The position numbers and the translations under genes were made by a program. Below the pieces are notes generated by a model. That model searched no databases. It saw nothing but the letters and a program-made list of their open reading frames with translations, and was not told where the DNA came from. A stretch of DNA of 64,000 nucleotides. Origin: Trebonia sp963767685 (GTDB lineage Bacteria; Actinomycetota; Actinomycetes; Streptosporangiales; Streptosporangiaceae). This document shows, in pieces, positions 1 through 8,205 of the stretch (its first letter is position 1; every line of letters starts with the position of its first letter). The stretch is taken from positions 62,001 through 126,000 of the forward strand of contig CAVYEZ010000014.1 of NCBI GenBank assembly GCA_963767685.1, read 5' to 3'.

Positions 1-612
1 GGCCGCCGGCGACAGGTCGGCGGGGTACGGGTCGTCTCCCACCCGCACCTGGACGTCCGCCCCCGGCGCGGCGCCGAGGAGGAGCCGCACGCTGCTGACG
101 CTCACGGTCTCGCCCATGTCGAGCAGGATGCCGGTGCCCGACTGGAGGTCGCCGAACTCCGGTGTCGCGTACCACGAGCTGTACCACGGCAGGTACGTGC
201 TCACGTCGACGATCCTGGAGGCGATGGCGGGATTGTCGCCGTCGGAGAGCCCGTCGGGACCGAAGGCGGCGGCCGACGTCGCGCCGAGCGAGTGCGCCAC
301 CGGCGCGGCCTGCATGCTCGGGGACGCCGGGCCCCGCGCCGGGCGGGCCGGCGCCGACGGCGAGGCGGACGCATGGCCACCGTGCGTGGCGCCGGCCGAC
401 ATGGCCGGGTGCGCCGCCGCTGCCGTGTTTGCCGCCGAGGCGACCTCGGTCGCGCCGTAATGGCCCGACATGCCGACGAGGTCATAGCTGGCGAGCGCCA
501 CGAAGACGCCGACCAGGCCAACGATGGCTAGCTTCCACCTTCTGGCACCGCCCCCGGGTTCTTCCGGTTCGGTTTCCGGCTCGGTGGCACTGCGCCCCAT
601 GTCGGTGCTCAC
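1..612 (-). CDS. Membrane-anchored discoidin-like protein, 3' end outside window
   Basis: Partial gene that runs off the left edge; 204 codons are visible from a GTG at 612, with a GGGGAGG ribosome site about 6 bases upstream. The protein has a short acidic cytoplasmic head, one membrane segment (about residues 28-48), a long Ala/Pro/Ser/His-rich linker and then a beta-sandwich-like domain with WYSSWYATPEFGDLQSGTGI and LLDMG motifs. That pattern recalls the extracytoplasmic C-terminal domain of mycobacterial MviN-type and F5/8-type proteins, so a carbohydrate-binding role outside the membrane is inferred. A paralogue lies at 39523-40266, also divergent from an epimerase. Exact function is unknown. 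Confidence 0.8.
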   Translation of the reverse strand, partial: MSTDMGRSATEPETEPEEPGGGARRWKLAIVGLVGVFVALASYDLVGMSGHYGATEVASAANTAAAAHPAMSAGATHGGHASASPSAPARPARGPASPSMQAAPVAHSLGATSAAAFGPDGLSDGDNPAIASRIVDVSTYLPWYSSWYATPEFGDLQSGTGILLDMGETVSVSSVRLLLGAAPGADVQVRVGDDPYPADLSPAA

Positions 613-745
613 GGTAGCCTCCCCACCCCTGCTGGCTTGGATACACGTTCATGGTAATTAAGCGACAACTAACCGTATTGGTCATTTGGCCAGGGTGCGA
701 GCAAAGATGTATCACGATGCCGTATCCGGGGTCTGTTAGCACGAG

Positions 746-765
746 GCCAGCCTCGCCGGGCTGGT
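746..765. other. Inverted repeat in divergent intergenic region
   Basis: The 183-base gap between the two divergent genes holds an inverted repeat, CCAGCC and GGCTGG separated by six bases, about 30 bases before the epimerase start. It could be an operator or a leader hairpin. No clear -10/-35 pair was identified. Confidence 0.3.
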
Positions 766-795
766 CATATCGGTTGGCTGACTTAGGAGAGCGTC

Positions 796-1833
796 ATGCG
801 GGTCCTCGTTGCGGGCGATGGCGGCTACATCGGTGCGGTCCTCGTCCCCGTTCTCCGGGCCGCCGGGCACGAGGTCGACGGCCTTGATCTCGGCCTTTAC
901 GAGGGCTGTGACCTCGGACCGGCCCGGTCAGGCGGCAGCGAACCGGGACCCGTCGACATGCGGGACGTCACGGCGGCCCAGCTCGCCGGCTACGACGCGG
1001 TGGTATGCCTGGCCGCGCTCTCCAACGATCCGCTTGGCGACCTGAACCCGGCGGCGACGTACTCGGTGAACCTGGACGGCACCATGAACCTGGCCCGGAT
1101 GGCCAAGGACGCGGGGGTACCCAGGTTCCTGTTCTCATCTTCCTGCAGCCTTTACGGCGCGGCCGGATCGGCGGCGGTGACGGAGGACGCGGACCTCTAC
1201 CCGGTGACGCCGTACGGGGAGAGCAAGGTCATGGCCGAGCGCGAGCTCGCCAAGCTCGCGGACGACAACTTCAGCCCCACCTACCTGCGCAACGCGACCG
1301 CCTACGGTGCCTCGACGCGGCTGCGCCTGGACATCGTGGTGAATAACCTCACCGCCGTGGCGCTCACCACCGGCCAGGTCCGGCTGGAGAGCGACGGTAC
1401 TCCGTGGCGGCCGCTGGTCCACATTGAGGACATCAGCCGGGCGTTCCTCGCCATGCTGGAAGCGCCGCGCGAGGCCGTGCACAACGAGGCCTTCAATGTC
1501 GGCCGGGCCGAGGACAACGTTCAGATCCGCGACATCGCCGAGCAGGTCAGGGACACCGTGCCCGGCTCAAAGGTGACATTCGCCGATAACGCGGGACCGG
1601 ACCTGCGCAATTACCGGGTCGATTTCTCCAAGCTCGTCGACACCTTCCCAGGGCTAGGGCTGCGCTGGACCGTCCGCGACGGGATCGGCGAACTGCTCGC
1701 CAGCTACACCGAGCACGGGCTGTCTTACGAGGACTTCACCTCATCACGCTTCGTCCGGCTGCGCCGGATCAAGGAACTGATGGCGGCCGGAGCGGTCGAT
1801 GAGATGCTCCGGCGACCCGGGGCCGTCCGCTAG
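796..1833 (+). CDS. NAD-dependent sugar epimerase/dehydratase (extended SDR)
   Basis: 345-residue extended short-chain dehydrogenase. The N-terminal Rossmann motif is GDGGYIG (about residues 7-13) and the catalytic Tyr-xxx-Lys is YGESK (Tyr about residue 140). A Ser-rich SSSCSLYG stretch precedes it, as in nucleotide-sugar epimerases. The substrate is probably an NDP-sugar but cannot be assigned. The ATG at 796 has a TTAGGAGA ribosome site 6-7 bases upstream. It is divergent from the discoidin-like gene, and the pair recurs at 39.5-41.3 kb, where the epimerase has lost its N-terminus. Its last codons are part of a repeat shared with 43031-43129. Confidence 0.88.
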   Translation: MRVLVAGDGGYIGAVLVPVLRAAGHEVDGLDLGLYEGCDLGPARSGGSEPGPVDMRDVTAAQLAGYDAVVCLAALSNDPLGDLNPAATYSVNLDGTMNLARMAKDAGVPRFLFSSSCSLYGAAGSAAVTEDADLYPVTPYGESKVMAERELAKLADDNFSPTYLRNATAYGASTRLRLDIVVNNLTAVALTTGQVRLESDGTPWRPLVHIEDISRAFLAMLEAPREAVHNEAFNVGRAEDNVQIRDIAEQVRDTVPGSKVTFADNAGPDLRNYRVDFSKLVDTFPGLGLRWTVRDGIGELLASYTEHGLSYEDFTSSRFVRLRRIKELMAAGAVDEMLRRPGAVR

Positions 1834-1898
1834 TCGTAAACTTGGTGGTGAAGTCGAACGCCTCAGCATCGACTTGGGTTCGTACGGGGGATTCCTGT
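1801..1898. repeat. Repeat C, copy 1 (epimerase 3' end plus downstream leader)
   Basis: About 98 bases that recur at 43031-43129. They cover the last codons of the epimerase and the following non-coding stretch. Inside is the inverted repeat AAGTCGA/TCGACTT with an 11-base loop; copy 2 has GAGTCGA/TCGACTC, a compensated base change. It sits between the epimerase and mfd. Confidence 0.7.
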
Positions 1899-1907
1899 TT
1901 ACCGGGC

Positions 1908-1928
1908 CCGCCCGCTGAAAGCGGGCGG
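1908..1928 (+). terminator. Strong hairpin in the mfd leader
   Basis: A perfect 9-bp stem, CCGCCCGCT/AGCGGGCGG, with a GAA loop lies 75 bases after the epimerase stop and 52 bases before mfd. There is no U-tract, so it is either a rho-independent-like terminator for the epimerase transcript, as is common in actinomycetes, or a leader structure. The function is inferred from position only. Confidence 0.45.
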
Positions 1929-1979
1929 ATGTCTCGCGGGGCGCCCGTAACGCCTGACCACCACCGACCTTGGGACAGC

Positions 1980-4900
1980 ATGAGCCTCGCCGGACTACTC
2001 GCCGCCGTAGCCGAAGATCCTCAACTCCGTACCGCACTCGACATCCAGCCTGACATGCTCGGAATCACCGGGGGCGGCGAGCGCGACCTCGTCGCACCGT
2101 CGGCCCTGCGCCCCGTGGTTTCCGCCGCGCTCGCGACCGGGGTCGCGGGCGGTCCCGGCCGGTTCGTGCTCGCGGTGACCGCCACCGCGCGCGAGGCCGA
2201 GGACCTGACCGCGGCGCTGCGCGCGTTCCTGCCGCCGCCCACGGTCGCCACGTTCCCCGGCTGGGAGACCCTGCCGCACGAGCGGCTGTCGCCGCGGTCC
2301 GACACGGTCGGGCAGCGGATCGCCATCCTCCGCCGCCTCGCCCATCCTGAGATCTGGGTCACTGAGGGCTCGTCCCGCGGAGGGACTCCCCCATACGCAG
2401 GGGGGTCACCGGGGGGGTCGCCCACCGGGGGAAACATTGCCGGGCCGCTGAAGGTCGTCGTCGCCCCCATCCGGTCCGTGCTGCAGCCGATCGTCGCCGG
2501 GCTCGGCGACCTGGTGCCCGTGCGGCTCGCCGCCGGGGATGACGCCGACCCGGAAGACGTGATCGCGCGGCTCATCGAGATCGGCTACGCCCGCGTCGAG
2601 ATGGTGGCCAAGCGCGGCGAGCTCGCGGTGCGCGGCGGGCTGCTTGACGTGTTCCCGCCGACGGAGGAGCACCCGCTGCGGGTCGAGTTCTTCGGCGACA
2701 CCGTCGAGGAGATCCGCGTCTTCAAGGTCGCCGACCAGCGCTCGGCGGGGCAGGCCGAGCACGGCCTGTGGGCCCCGCCCTGCCGGGAACTGCTGCTCAC
2801 CCCGTCGGTCCGGGCGCGCGCCAAGGAGCTCGCGGCCAAGCACCCGGGCGTCTCCGAGATCCTCGGCAAGATCGCCGACGGGATCACCGTCGAGGGCATG
2901 GAGGCGTTCTCCTCGGTCCTCGCCGACCGGATGGACCTGCTGCTTGACCACCTGCCGCTCGGCGCGATCGTGCTCGCCTGCGACCCCGAGCGGATCCGCA
3001 CCCGCGCGATCGAGCTGGTCGCGACCAGCCAGGAGTTCCTCGAGGCGTCCTGGGCGAGCGCCGCCTCCGGCGGCGAGGCGCCGGTGGACCTCGGCGGCTC
3101 GGCCTTCCAGCCGATCGAGAAGATCCGCGAGACGGCGGCCGAGCTCGGCATCGCCTGGTGGACGCTCGCGCCGTTCGGTGTCACGGACGAGGCCGGGGCA
3201 ACCGGCGACGGCGCGGGCGTCCTGGGCGAGGAACTGGCGGAGGAGAGCAGGCCGCTTACGTTCGGGATCACCATTGACGCCGCGCCCGCGACGGCCTATC
3301 GCGGCGAGACCAGCCGCATGCTCGCGGACGTTCGCCACTGGCTCGCCGAAGGCTGGCGGGTCGTCCTCGTCACCGAGGGGCACGGGCCCGCCAAGCGGCT
3401 CGCCGAGGTGCTGCGCGGCGAAGGATTCGGCGCGCGCGTCGGCGACCTCGACGCCGAGCCCGAGGGCGGGGTGCCCTACGTCGCGACGGGAGAGCTGCGC
3501 CAGGGGTTCTCCTGGCCGGCCGTCCGGCTCGCGGTGCTCACCGAGGCGGACTTCGCGGCGCGCGGCGCCGCGCGGCCGTCCTCGCGGGACGAGCGGCGGA
3601 TGCCGTCCGCGCGCCGGCGCGGCGGGGTCGACCCGCTGCAGCTCAAGCCCGGCGATTACGTGGTGCACGAGCAGCACGGAGTCGGCCGGTTCGTCGAGAT
3701 GACCTCGCGGACGGCCGCGGGGGCCACCCGCGACTACCTCGTGGTCGAGTACGCGCCAAACAAGCGCGGGCACCCGCCGGACCGCCTGTACGTGCCCACC
3801 GACCAGCTCGACGAGGTCACCAGGTACGTCGGCGGCGAGGCGCCCGCCCTGCACCGGCTTGGCGGCGCGGACTGGGCCAAGACCAAGGGCAGGGCGCGCA
3901 AGGCGGTTCGCGAGATCGCCGCCGAGCTGATCCGGCTGTACTCGGCGCGGATGGCGTCGCCCGGGCACGCGTTCGGCCCGGACACGCCGTGGCAGCGCGA
4001 GCTCGAGGACGCGTTCCCCTACGTGGAGACCCCCGACCAGCTCTCCGCCGTGGACGACGTCAAGCACGACATGGAGAAGCCGGTGCCGATGGACCGGCTG
4101 ATCTGCGGTGACGTCGGGTACGGCAAGACCGAGATCGCGGTCAGGGCCGCCTTCAAGGCGGTGCAGGACGGCAAGCAGGTCGCCGTGCTCGTGCCGACGA
4201 CGATCCTCGCGCAGCAGCACTTCAACACGTTCTCCGAGCGGTACGCGCCGTTCCCCGTCGTCGTGAAGCCGATGTCACGGTTCCAGACCGCCAGCGAGGT
4301 GGCGGAGACCCAGCGCGGGCTCGCCGACTCATCCGTGGACGTGGTGATCGGTACCCACCGGCTGCTCTCGCCGGAGATCCGCTTCAAGAACCTCGGCCTG
4401 GTGATCATCGACGAGGAGCAGCGGTTCGGCGTCGAGCACAAGGAGTACCTCAAGCGGCTGCGCACCGAGGTGGACGTGCTCGCGATGTCCGCCACGCCGA
4501 TCCCGCGCACGCTGGAGATGGGCGTCGCGGGGATCCGCGAGATGTCCACCATCCTCACGCCGCCGGAGGAACGGCACCCCGTGCTGACCTTCGTCGGGGC
4601 CTACGACGAGAAGCAGATCGGCGCCGCCATCCGGCGCGAGCTGCTTCGCGACGGCCAGGTGTTCTTCGTGCACAACCGGGTCCAGTCGATCAAGAAGGTG
4701 GCCGCCCAGCTCGGCGGGCTGGTGCCCGAGGCGCGGATCGCGGTCGCGCACGGGCAGATGAACGAGCACGAGCTCGAGCGGGTCATGATCGGCTTCTGGG
4801 ACCGGGAGTTCGACGTCCTGGTCGCGACCACGATCGTCGAGTCCGGGCTCGACATCCCGAACGCGAACACGCTGATCGTGGACCGGGCGGACGCCCAGGG

Positions 4901-5678
4901 ACTGTCCCAGCTGCACCAGCTGCGCGGCCGGGTCGGGCGCAGCCGGGAGCGGGCGTACGCGTACTTCCTGTACCCGGCGGAGAAGCCGCTGACCGAGACG
5001 GCTCACGAGCGGCTGGCGACGGTGGCGCAGCACACCGAGATCGGTGCCGGAATGTACGTGGCGCTCAAGGACCTGGAGATCCGCGGGGCGGGGAACCTGC
5101 TCGGCGGCGAGCAGTCCGGGCACATCGCCGGGGTCGGCTTCGACCTGTACATCCGGATGATCGGCGAGGCGGTGCGCGAGCTGAAGGACGACGCGCCTCC
5201 CGAGCGGCCCGAGGTCCGGGTCGAGCTGCCGGTCAACGCGCACATTCCGCACGACTACATCCCCGGCGAGCGGCTGCGGCTGGCGGCGTACACGTCGATC
5301 GCCTCGATCGACTCCGAGGAAGACGTCGGCGCGGTGCGCGATGAGCTGCGCGACCGCTACGGTGAGCTGCCGCTGCCGGTAGTGACGCTGCTCGACGTGG
5401 CGCGGCTGCGGTTCGCGGCGCGCCGGGCCGGGCTGAGCGACATCACGCTCCAGGGCCAGCACGTGCGGTTCGCCCCGGTTGTCCTGCCTGATTCGCGTGT
5501 GGTGCGAGTTCAGCGGCTATACCCCAAGACGCTGGTCAAGCAGGCGGTGCGTACCATGCTGGTACCAGTACCGAAGTCCGGGGCCTCAAGCGGAGGCTTC
5601 GGCGGGGAGCCGCTGCGCGACATCGAGCTGCTCGCGTGGTGCGCGGAGGTCATCCGTTCGGTACTGTCCGAGTCGTAG
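1980..5678 (+). CDS. mfd: Transcription-repair coupling factor Mfd
   Basis: 1232-residue ATP-dependent translocase that releases RNA polymerase stalled at DNA lesions and recruits UvrA. In order: UvrB-like N-terminal domains with the usual LPHERLSPRSDTVGQR stretch, an RNA-polymerase-interaction domain (KPGDYVVHEQHGVGRF, about residue 555), a helicase core with Walker A GDVGYGKTE (about 709), DEEQ (about 812) and SATPIPRTLEMG (about 838), the translocation motif and QLRGRVGRS, and a C-terminal domain. The ATG at 1980 gives the standard MSLAGLL start; the frame stays open upstream to 1842. A Gly/Pro/Ser-rich insertion near residue 125 is not typical. Housekeeping gene, anchoring the left part of the window to the chromosome. 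Confidence 0.96.
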   Translation: MSLAGLLAAVAEDPQLRTALDIQPDMLGITGGGERDLVAPSALRPVVSAALATGVAGGPGRFVLAVTATAREAEDLTAALRAFLPPPTVATFPGWETLPHERLSPRSDTVGQRIAILRRLAHPEIWVTEGSSRGGTPPYAGGSPGGSPTGGNIAGPLKVVVAPIRSVLQPIVAGLGDLVPVRLAAGDDADPEDVIARLIEIGYARVEMVAKRGELAVRGGLLDVFPPTEEHPLRVEFFGDTVEEIRVFKVADQRSAGQAEHGLWAPPCRELLLTPSVRARAKELAAKHPGVSEILGKIADGITVEGMEAFSSVLADRMDLLLDHLPLGAIVLACDPERIRTRAIELVATSQEFLEASWASAASGGEAPVDLGGSAFQPIEKIRETAAELGIAWWTLAPFGVTDEAGATGDGAGVLGEELAEESRPLTFGITIDAAPATAYRGETSRMLADVRHWLAEGWRVVLVTEGHGPAKRLAEVLRGEGFGARVGDLDAEPEGGVPYVATGELRQGFSWPAVRLAVLTEADFAARGAARPSSRDERRMPSARRRGGVDPLQLKPGDYVVHEQHGVGRFVEMTSRTAAGATRDYLVVEYAPNKRGHPPDRLYVPTDQLDEVTRYVGGEAPALHRLGGADWAKTKGRARKAVREIAAELIRLYSARMASPGHAFGPDTPWQRELEDAFPYVETPDQLSAVDDVKHDMEKPVPMDRLICGDVGYGKTEIAVRAAFKAVQDGKQVAVLVPTTILAQQHFNTFSERYAPFPVVVKPMSRFQTASEVAETQRGLADSSVDVVIGTHRLLSPEIRFKNLGLVIIDEEQRFGVEHKEYLKRLRTEVDVLAMSATPIPRTLEMGVAGIREMSTILTPPEERHPVLTFVGAYDEKQIGAAIRRELLRDGQVFFVHNRVQSIKKVAAQLGGLVPEARIAVAHGQMNEHELERVMIGFWDREFDVLVATTIVESGLDIPNANTLIVDRADAQGLSQLHQLRGRVGRSRERAYAYFLYPAEKPLTETAHERLATVAQHTEIGAGMYVALKDLEIRGAGNLLGGEQSGHIAGVGFDLYIRMIGEAVRELKDDAPPERPEVRVELPVNAHIPHDYIPGERLRLAAYTSIASIDSEEDVGAVRDELRDRYGELPLPVVTLLDVARLRFAARRAGLSDITLQGQHVRFAPVVLPDSRVVRVQRLYPKTLVKQAVRTMLVPVPKSGASSGGFGGEPLRDIELLAWCAEVIRSVLSES

Positions 5679-5720
5679 TTTTGCCGCTCTCTCATTGATT
5701 TGCTGGAAGGGATATTGTCT

Positions 5721-6407
5721 GTGGCTCTGTTCGGTAAGAGGGGTCGCCGGGTGGCCGCGCTCGGCGCTGCCGGCCTCGGCGCGTGCGCGGTGCTCGCCGC
5801 TTGCTCTCCGGTGCAGCTAGGCGCCGCGGCGATCGTCGGCAACCAGCGGATCACCGTGTCCTCTCTGGACACCCAGGTGTCTAACCTCCAGACGGCCATC
5901 AAGCCGTACAGCAGCACTTCGCAGCTGACGACCGCGAACATGCCCTCCGCGGTGCTGTCCTGGCTGGTCAGGTTCGAGGTCTGGGACCAGGTGGCCGCCG
6001 CCAACGGCATCTCCGTCACCGACGCGCAGTCGCAGGCGGCACTGTCCTCCCTCTCCTCCGTGGCCCAGCAGAACGGGTACAGCAGCACGTCGCAGCTGCT
6101 TATCGAGAACGGTGTCCCCCCGCAGCTGTTCCCGCAGGTCGGCCGCTGGGACGCGCAGGAGTCGGCCTACGAGCTGCAGGCGAACGGCGGGAAGCAGCCG
6201 AGCACCACCACCGAGCAGAACACCGTGAGCGCCGCCGTCACCAAGGCGCAGTGCACGGCCGCTAAGTCGCTGACCATCAAGGTCAGCCCGCAGTTCGGCC
6301 GGCTGGACTACACGGCGTTCTCGGTCGTCCCCGCGGCGGACACGCTGTCCAGGCCGGCGGGAACGCCGTCGGCGGCGTCCACCGAGGGCCTCACCCCGGC
6401 GTGCTGA
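5721..6407 (+). CDS. SurA N-terminal-like lipoprotein
   Basis: About 228 residues from a GTG at 5721, with GGAAGG upstream; a TTG at 5700 is in the same frame. The N-terminus is a basic signal with a lipobox, VLAACS, so it should be a lipoprotein on the outer face of the membrane. The body resembles the chaperone domain of SurA/PrsA proteins (IVGNQRITVSSLDTQVSNLQ) without a parvulin domain. It lies between mfd and mazG, as in other actinomycetes, and overlaps mazG by 7 bases. Likely an extracytoplasmic folding factor; its client is unknown. Confidence 0.8.
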   Translation: MALFGKRGRRVAALGAAGLGACAVLAACSPVQLGAAAIVGNQRITVSSLDTQVSNLQTAIKPYSSTSQLTTANMPSAVLSWLVRFEVWDQVAAANGISVTDAQSQAALSSLSSVAQQNGYSSTSQLLIENGVPPQLFPQVGRWDAQESAYELQANGGKQPSTTTEQNTVSAAVTKAQCTAAKSLTIKVSPQFGRLDYTAFSVVPAADTLSRPAGTPSAASTEGLTPAC

Positions 6408-7465
6408 CGGTCCTGCTGAGCAGCCCGCGGGTCGCCCCCGGGCTACTCACCGGGCAGGCCTGGGCCGCGCTGCGGTCGGCGGACCGCGTGCTCGCCGGGT
6501 CGAGCGAGCACCCGCTGATTCCGGCGCTGACGGCCGCTGACGTGATGGCGGTCGTAGTGGACCGGCCGTCATCCGACGCGGCCGGGGTGGCCGCCTTCCT
6601 GTCTTCCGCCGCCGCCGACGCGTCCGTGGTGTGGCTGGCGCCGCCCGGGCCGGATGCGGATCCCGCGCTGCTTGGCTCCCTTTCCGTGCCGTACCAGGTG
6701 CTGACCGGCTCCCATGACCTGCCGGGCGCGCACCTGCTCGACCTGGTATCGATCATGGACACGTTGCGGGTCTCCTGCCCGTGGGACCGGGAGCAGACTC
6801 ACTCGTCGCTGTTGCGGTACCTGCTTGAGGAGGCGTACGAGGCGGCCGAGGCGATTGAGGCCGGCGACCCGGCCGCGCTGCGGGAAGAGATCGGCGACGT
6901 CATGTTCCAGGCGTTCTTCCACGCCAGGATTGCCGCCGAGCGGCCCGCGGCCGAGGGCGGCTTCACGATCGACGACGTGGCCGACACGCTGGCGGCGAAG
7001 CTCGTCCGGCGGCACCCGCACGTCTTCGGCTCGGTCACCGCGACGTCGGCCGCGGACGTGAACGCGAACTGGGAAGAGATCAAGAGGGCCGAGCGGGCGG
7101 CGAAGGCCGAGGCGGCAGGCGCGGCCGCAGGCGAGGTCGCGGCGCCGTCGGTGCTCGACGGGGTTCCCTTCGGCCAGCCCGCGCTGTCCCTGGCCGCACA
7201 GTTGCAGCGGCGCGCGCAACGGGCCGGGATCGCCGTTCCCGTCGTGTCTGACCCCTTGGCCGGCGATGGTCCGGGCTCGGGGGCCACGGACCCGACCGGC
7301 GAGCTGGAACTGACCGGGGATCGCGCGGGCGATGCGCTCATGGCCCTCGTCGCCCGGGTGCGGGAAGCCGGGCTCGACCCGGAACTGGAACTGCGCGCGG
7401 CGGCCCGCCGCTTCGCCGACTCGGTGCGCGAGCGGGAAGCGTCAGTGACATCGGCCGCCGAATAG
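6401..7465 (+). CDS. mazG: Nucleoside triphosphate pyrophosphohydrolase MazG
   Basis: 354 residues from a GTG at 6401 that overlaps the previous stop. The first 120 residues are the degenerate methylase-like half found in actinomycete MazG proteins. The all-alpha NTP pyrophosphohydrolase domain follows, with the metal-binding EEAYEAAEAIE (about 143) and EEIGDVMFQ (about 163). A second, weaker MazG half with an inserted Pro/Gly/Asp-rich segment ends the protein. It hydrolyses (d)NTPs and clears damaged nucleotides. About 69 bases of it (6862-6930) recur as a fragment at 44915-44983 in front of a sugar transferase. Enolase, often the next gene, is not present. Confidence 0.93.
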   Translation: MLTVLLSSPRVAPGLLTGQAWAALRSADRVLAGSSEHPLIPALTAADVMAVVVDRPSSDAAGVAAFLSSAAADASVVWLAPPGPDADPALLGSLSVPYQVLTGSHDLPGAHLLDLVSIMDTLRVSCPWDREQTHSSLLRYLLEEAYEAAEAIEAGDPAALREEIGDVMFQAFFHARIAAERPAAEGGFTIDDVADTLAAKLVRRHPHVFGSVTATSAADVNANWEEIKRAERAAKAEAAGAAAGEVAAPSVLDGVPFGQPALSLAAQLQRRAQRAGIAVPVVSDPLAGDGPGSGATDPTGELELTGDRAGDALMALVARVREAGLDPELELRAAARRFADSVREREASVTSAAE

Positions 7466-7630
7466 GGTTATTTGCCCGCGAATCCCGGCAAATCTCGCCA
7501 TAATCCCATGAATAGCTCGGAGCGTTTAGCCGATGCTTGACATGATTGATGAGTAATCGGATGGTTACTCATCGAATACTGTTTTCAGCGGTGTGCATAC
7601 TGCTTTTAGAATGTAATTAGCGCTGGCGCA

Positions 7631-8147
7631 ATTGCGGAAATCGTTGTCATTACCCTGAAATCGTTGTCAAGGCAACTGTTTCCGTTTTAGGTCTCGTTTT
7701 TCCAGGTCAGGCGACATATGGTGGCATCTTCCGGGGTCGGCGAAGTGAGCGTCGCCCGGGCTGGCTTCGGGTCAGTTAGTAGGAGCCAGACAAGGCAGGC
7801 AATTCTGCCAAAAGGGGAGCTGTGTCGCGGAGGCGGGTCTCCGCCGCCATCGCGACGCGGCGAGGGGTGAGGAAAATGTGCCTGATTCTGCTATTGCTGC
7901 AGACGAACAACGTCACGGGTGAACCGACGGGCCGAGAACGCGGAACCGGGTCCATCCCCGGCGATCCATAACTGCCGATTTCGCCAGATATTTCACCGCG
8001 GCCCCCGGCACCTGCTGCCCGCTGAACCGCGCCCGTCGCCTCGTTAAAGAGGCGGACGGCTTCGCCCGAGGACCTCCCAGGGCCTTCGCCATCGATGGCG
8101 TGACTGGCCCGCCAGGTCCGCGGCCCATCAGTCCTGTCGGTGGACGA
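7631..8147 (+). ncRNA. Repeat A, copy 1: long structured leader with small ORF
   Basis: The 740-base gap between mazG and the first regulator holds an element that recurs at 30920-31509 and in part at 31575-31680. Shared blocks: ATTGCGG..ATCG.TGTCAT at the 5' end; hairpin P1 GGCAGG/TCTGCC (7794-7809); GGGGAGCTGTG; hairpin P2 GGCGG/CCGCC (7832-7845); CGAGGGGTGAGG; a 31-codon ORF; a CGCCTC/GAGGCG hairpin near 8036-8056; and the palindrome GCCATCGATGGC (8088-8099). Stem sequences change between copies while pairing is kept. No known riboswitch class was recognised. It may control the downstream regulator genes. 7466-7630 shows nothing clear. Confidence 0.65.
7876..7971 (+). CDS. Conserved 31-residue small ORF in repeat A
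   Basis: ATG at 7876 with ribosome site GAGGGGTGAGG 4 bases upstream, 31 codons, then TAA. The peptide starts MCLILLLLQT and ends TGSIPGDP. The copy at 31166-31261 has exactly the same length with no gaps, 19 of 31 residues the same, and 8 of those 19 codons differ only at the third base, which points to selection on the peptide. It could be a leader peptide controlling the genes behind it or a small membrane-associated peptide (hydrophobic N-terminus). Structural constraint on the RNA is an alternative reason for conservation. Confidence 0.6.
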   Translation: MCLILLLLQTNNVTGEPTGRERGTGSIPGDP

Positions 8148-8205
8148 ACTTAACCCTGCGCCCGATCGCATGGATCATGCGGCTCGCGGCCAGAGGGAGC
8201 GTGCA

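Noticed and set aside
2406..5462. Long minus-strand open frames of 604 and 377 codons opposite mfd
   Set aside because: They are antisense to a well-conserved Mfd protein, are rich in Arg, Pro, His and Gly as GC-rich shadow frames are, and show no family motifs.
7780..7970. Repeat A as a cyclic-di-GMP, cyclic-di-AMP, cobalamin or SAM riboswitch
   Set aside because: None of the fixed sequence blocks of these classes as I know them can be placed on the three copies, so no class name is given.
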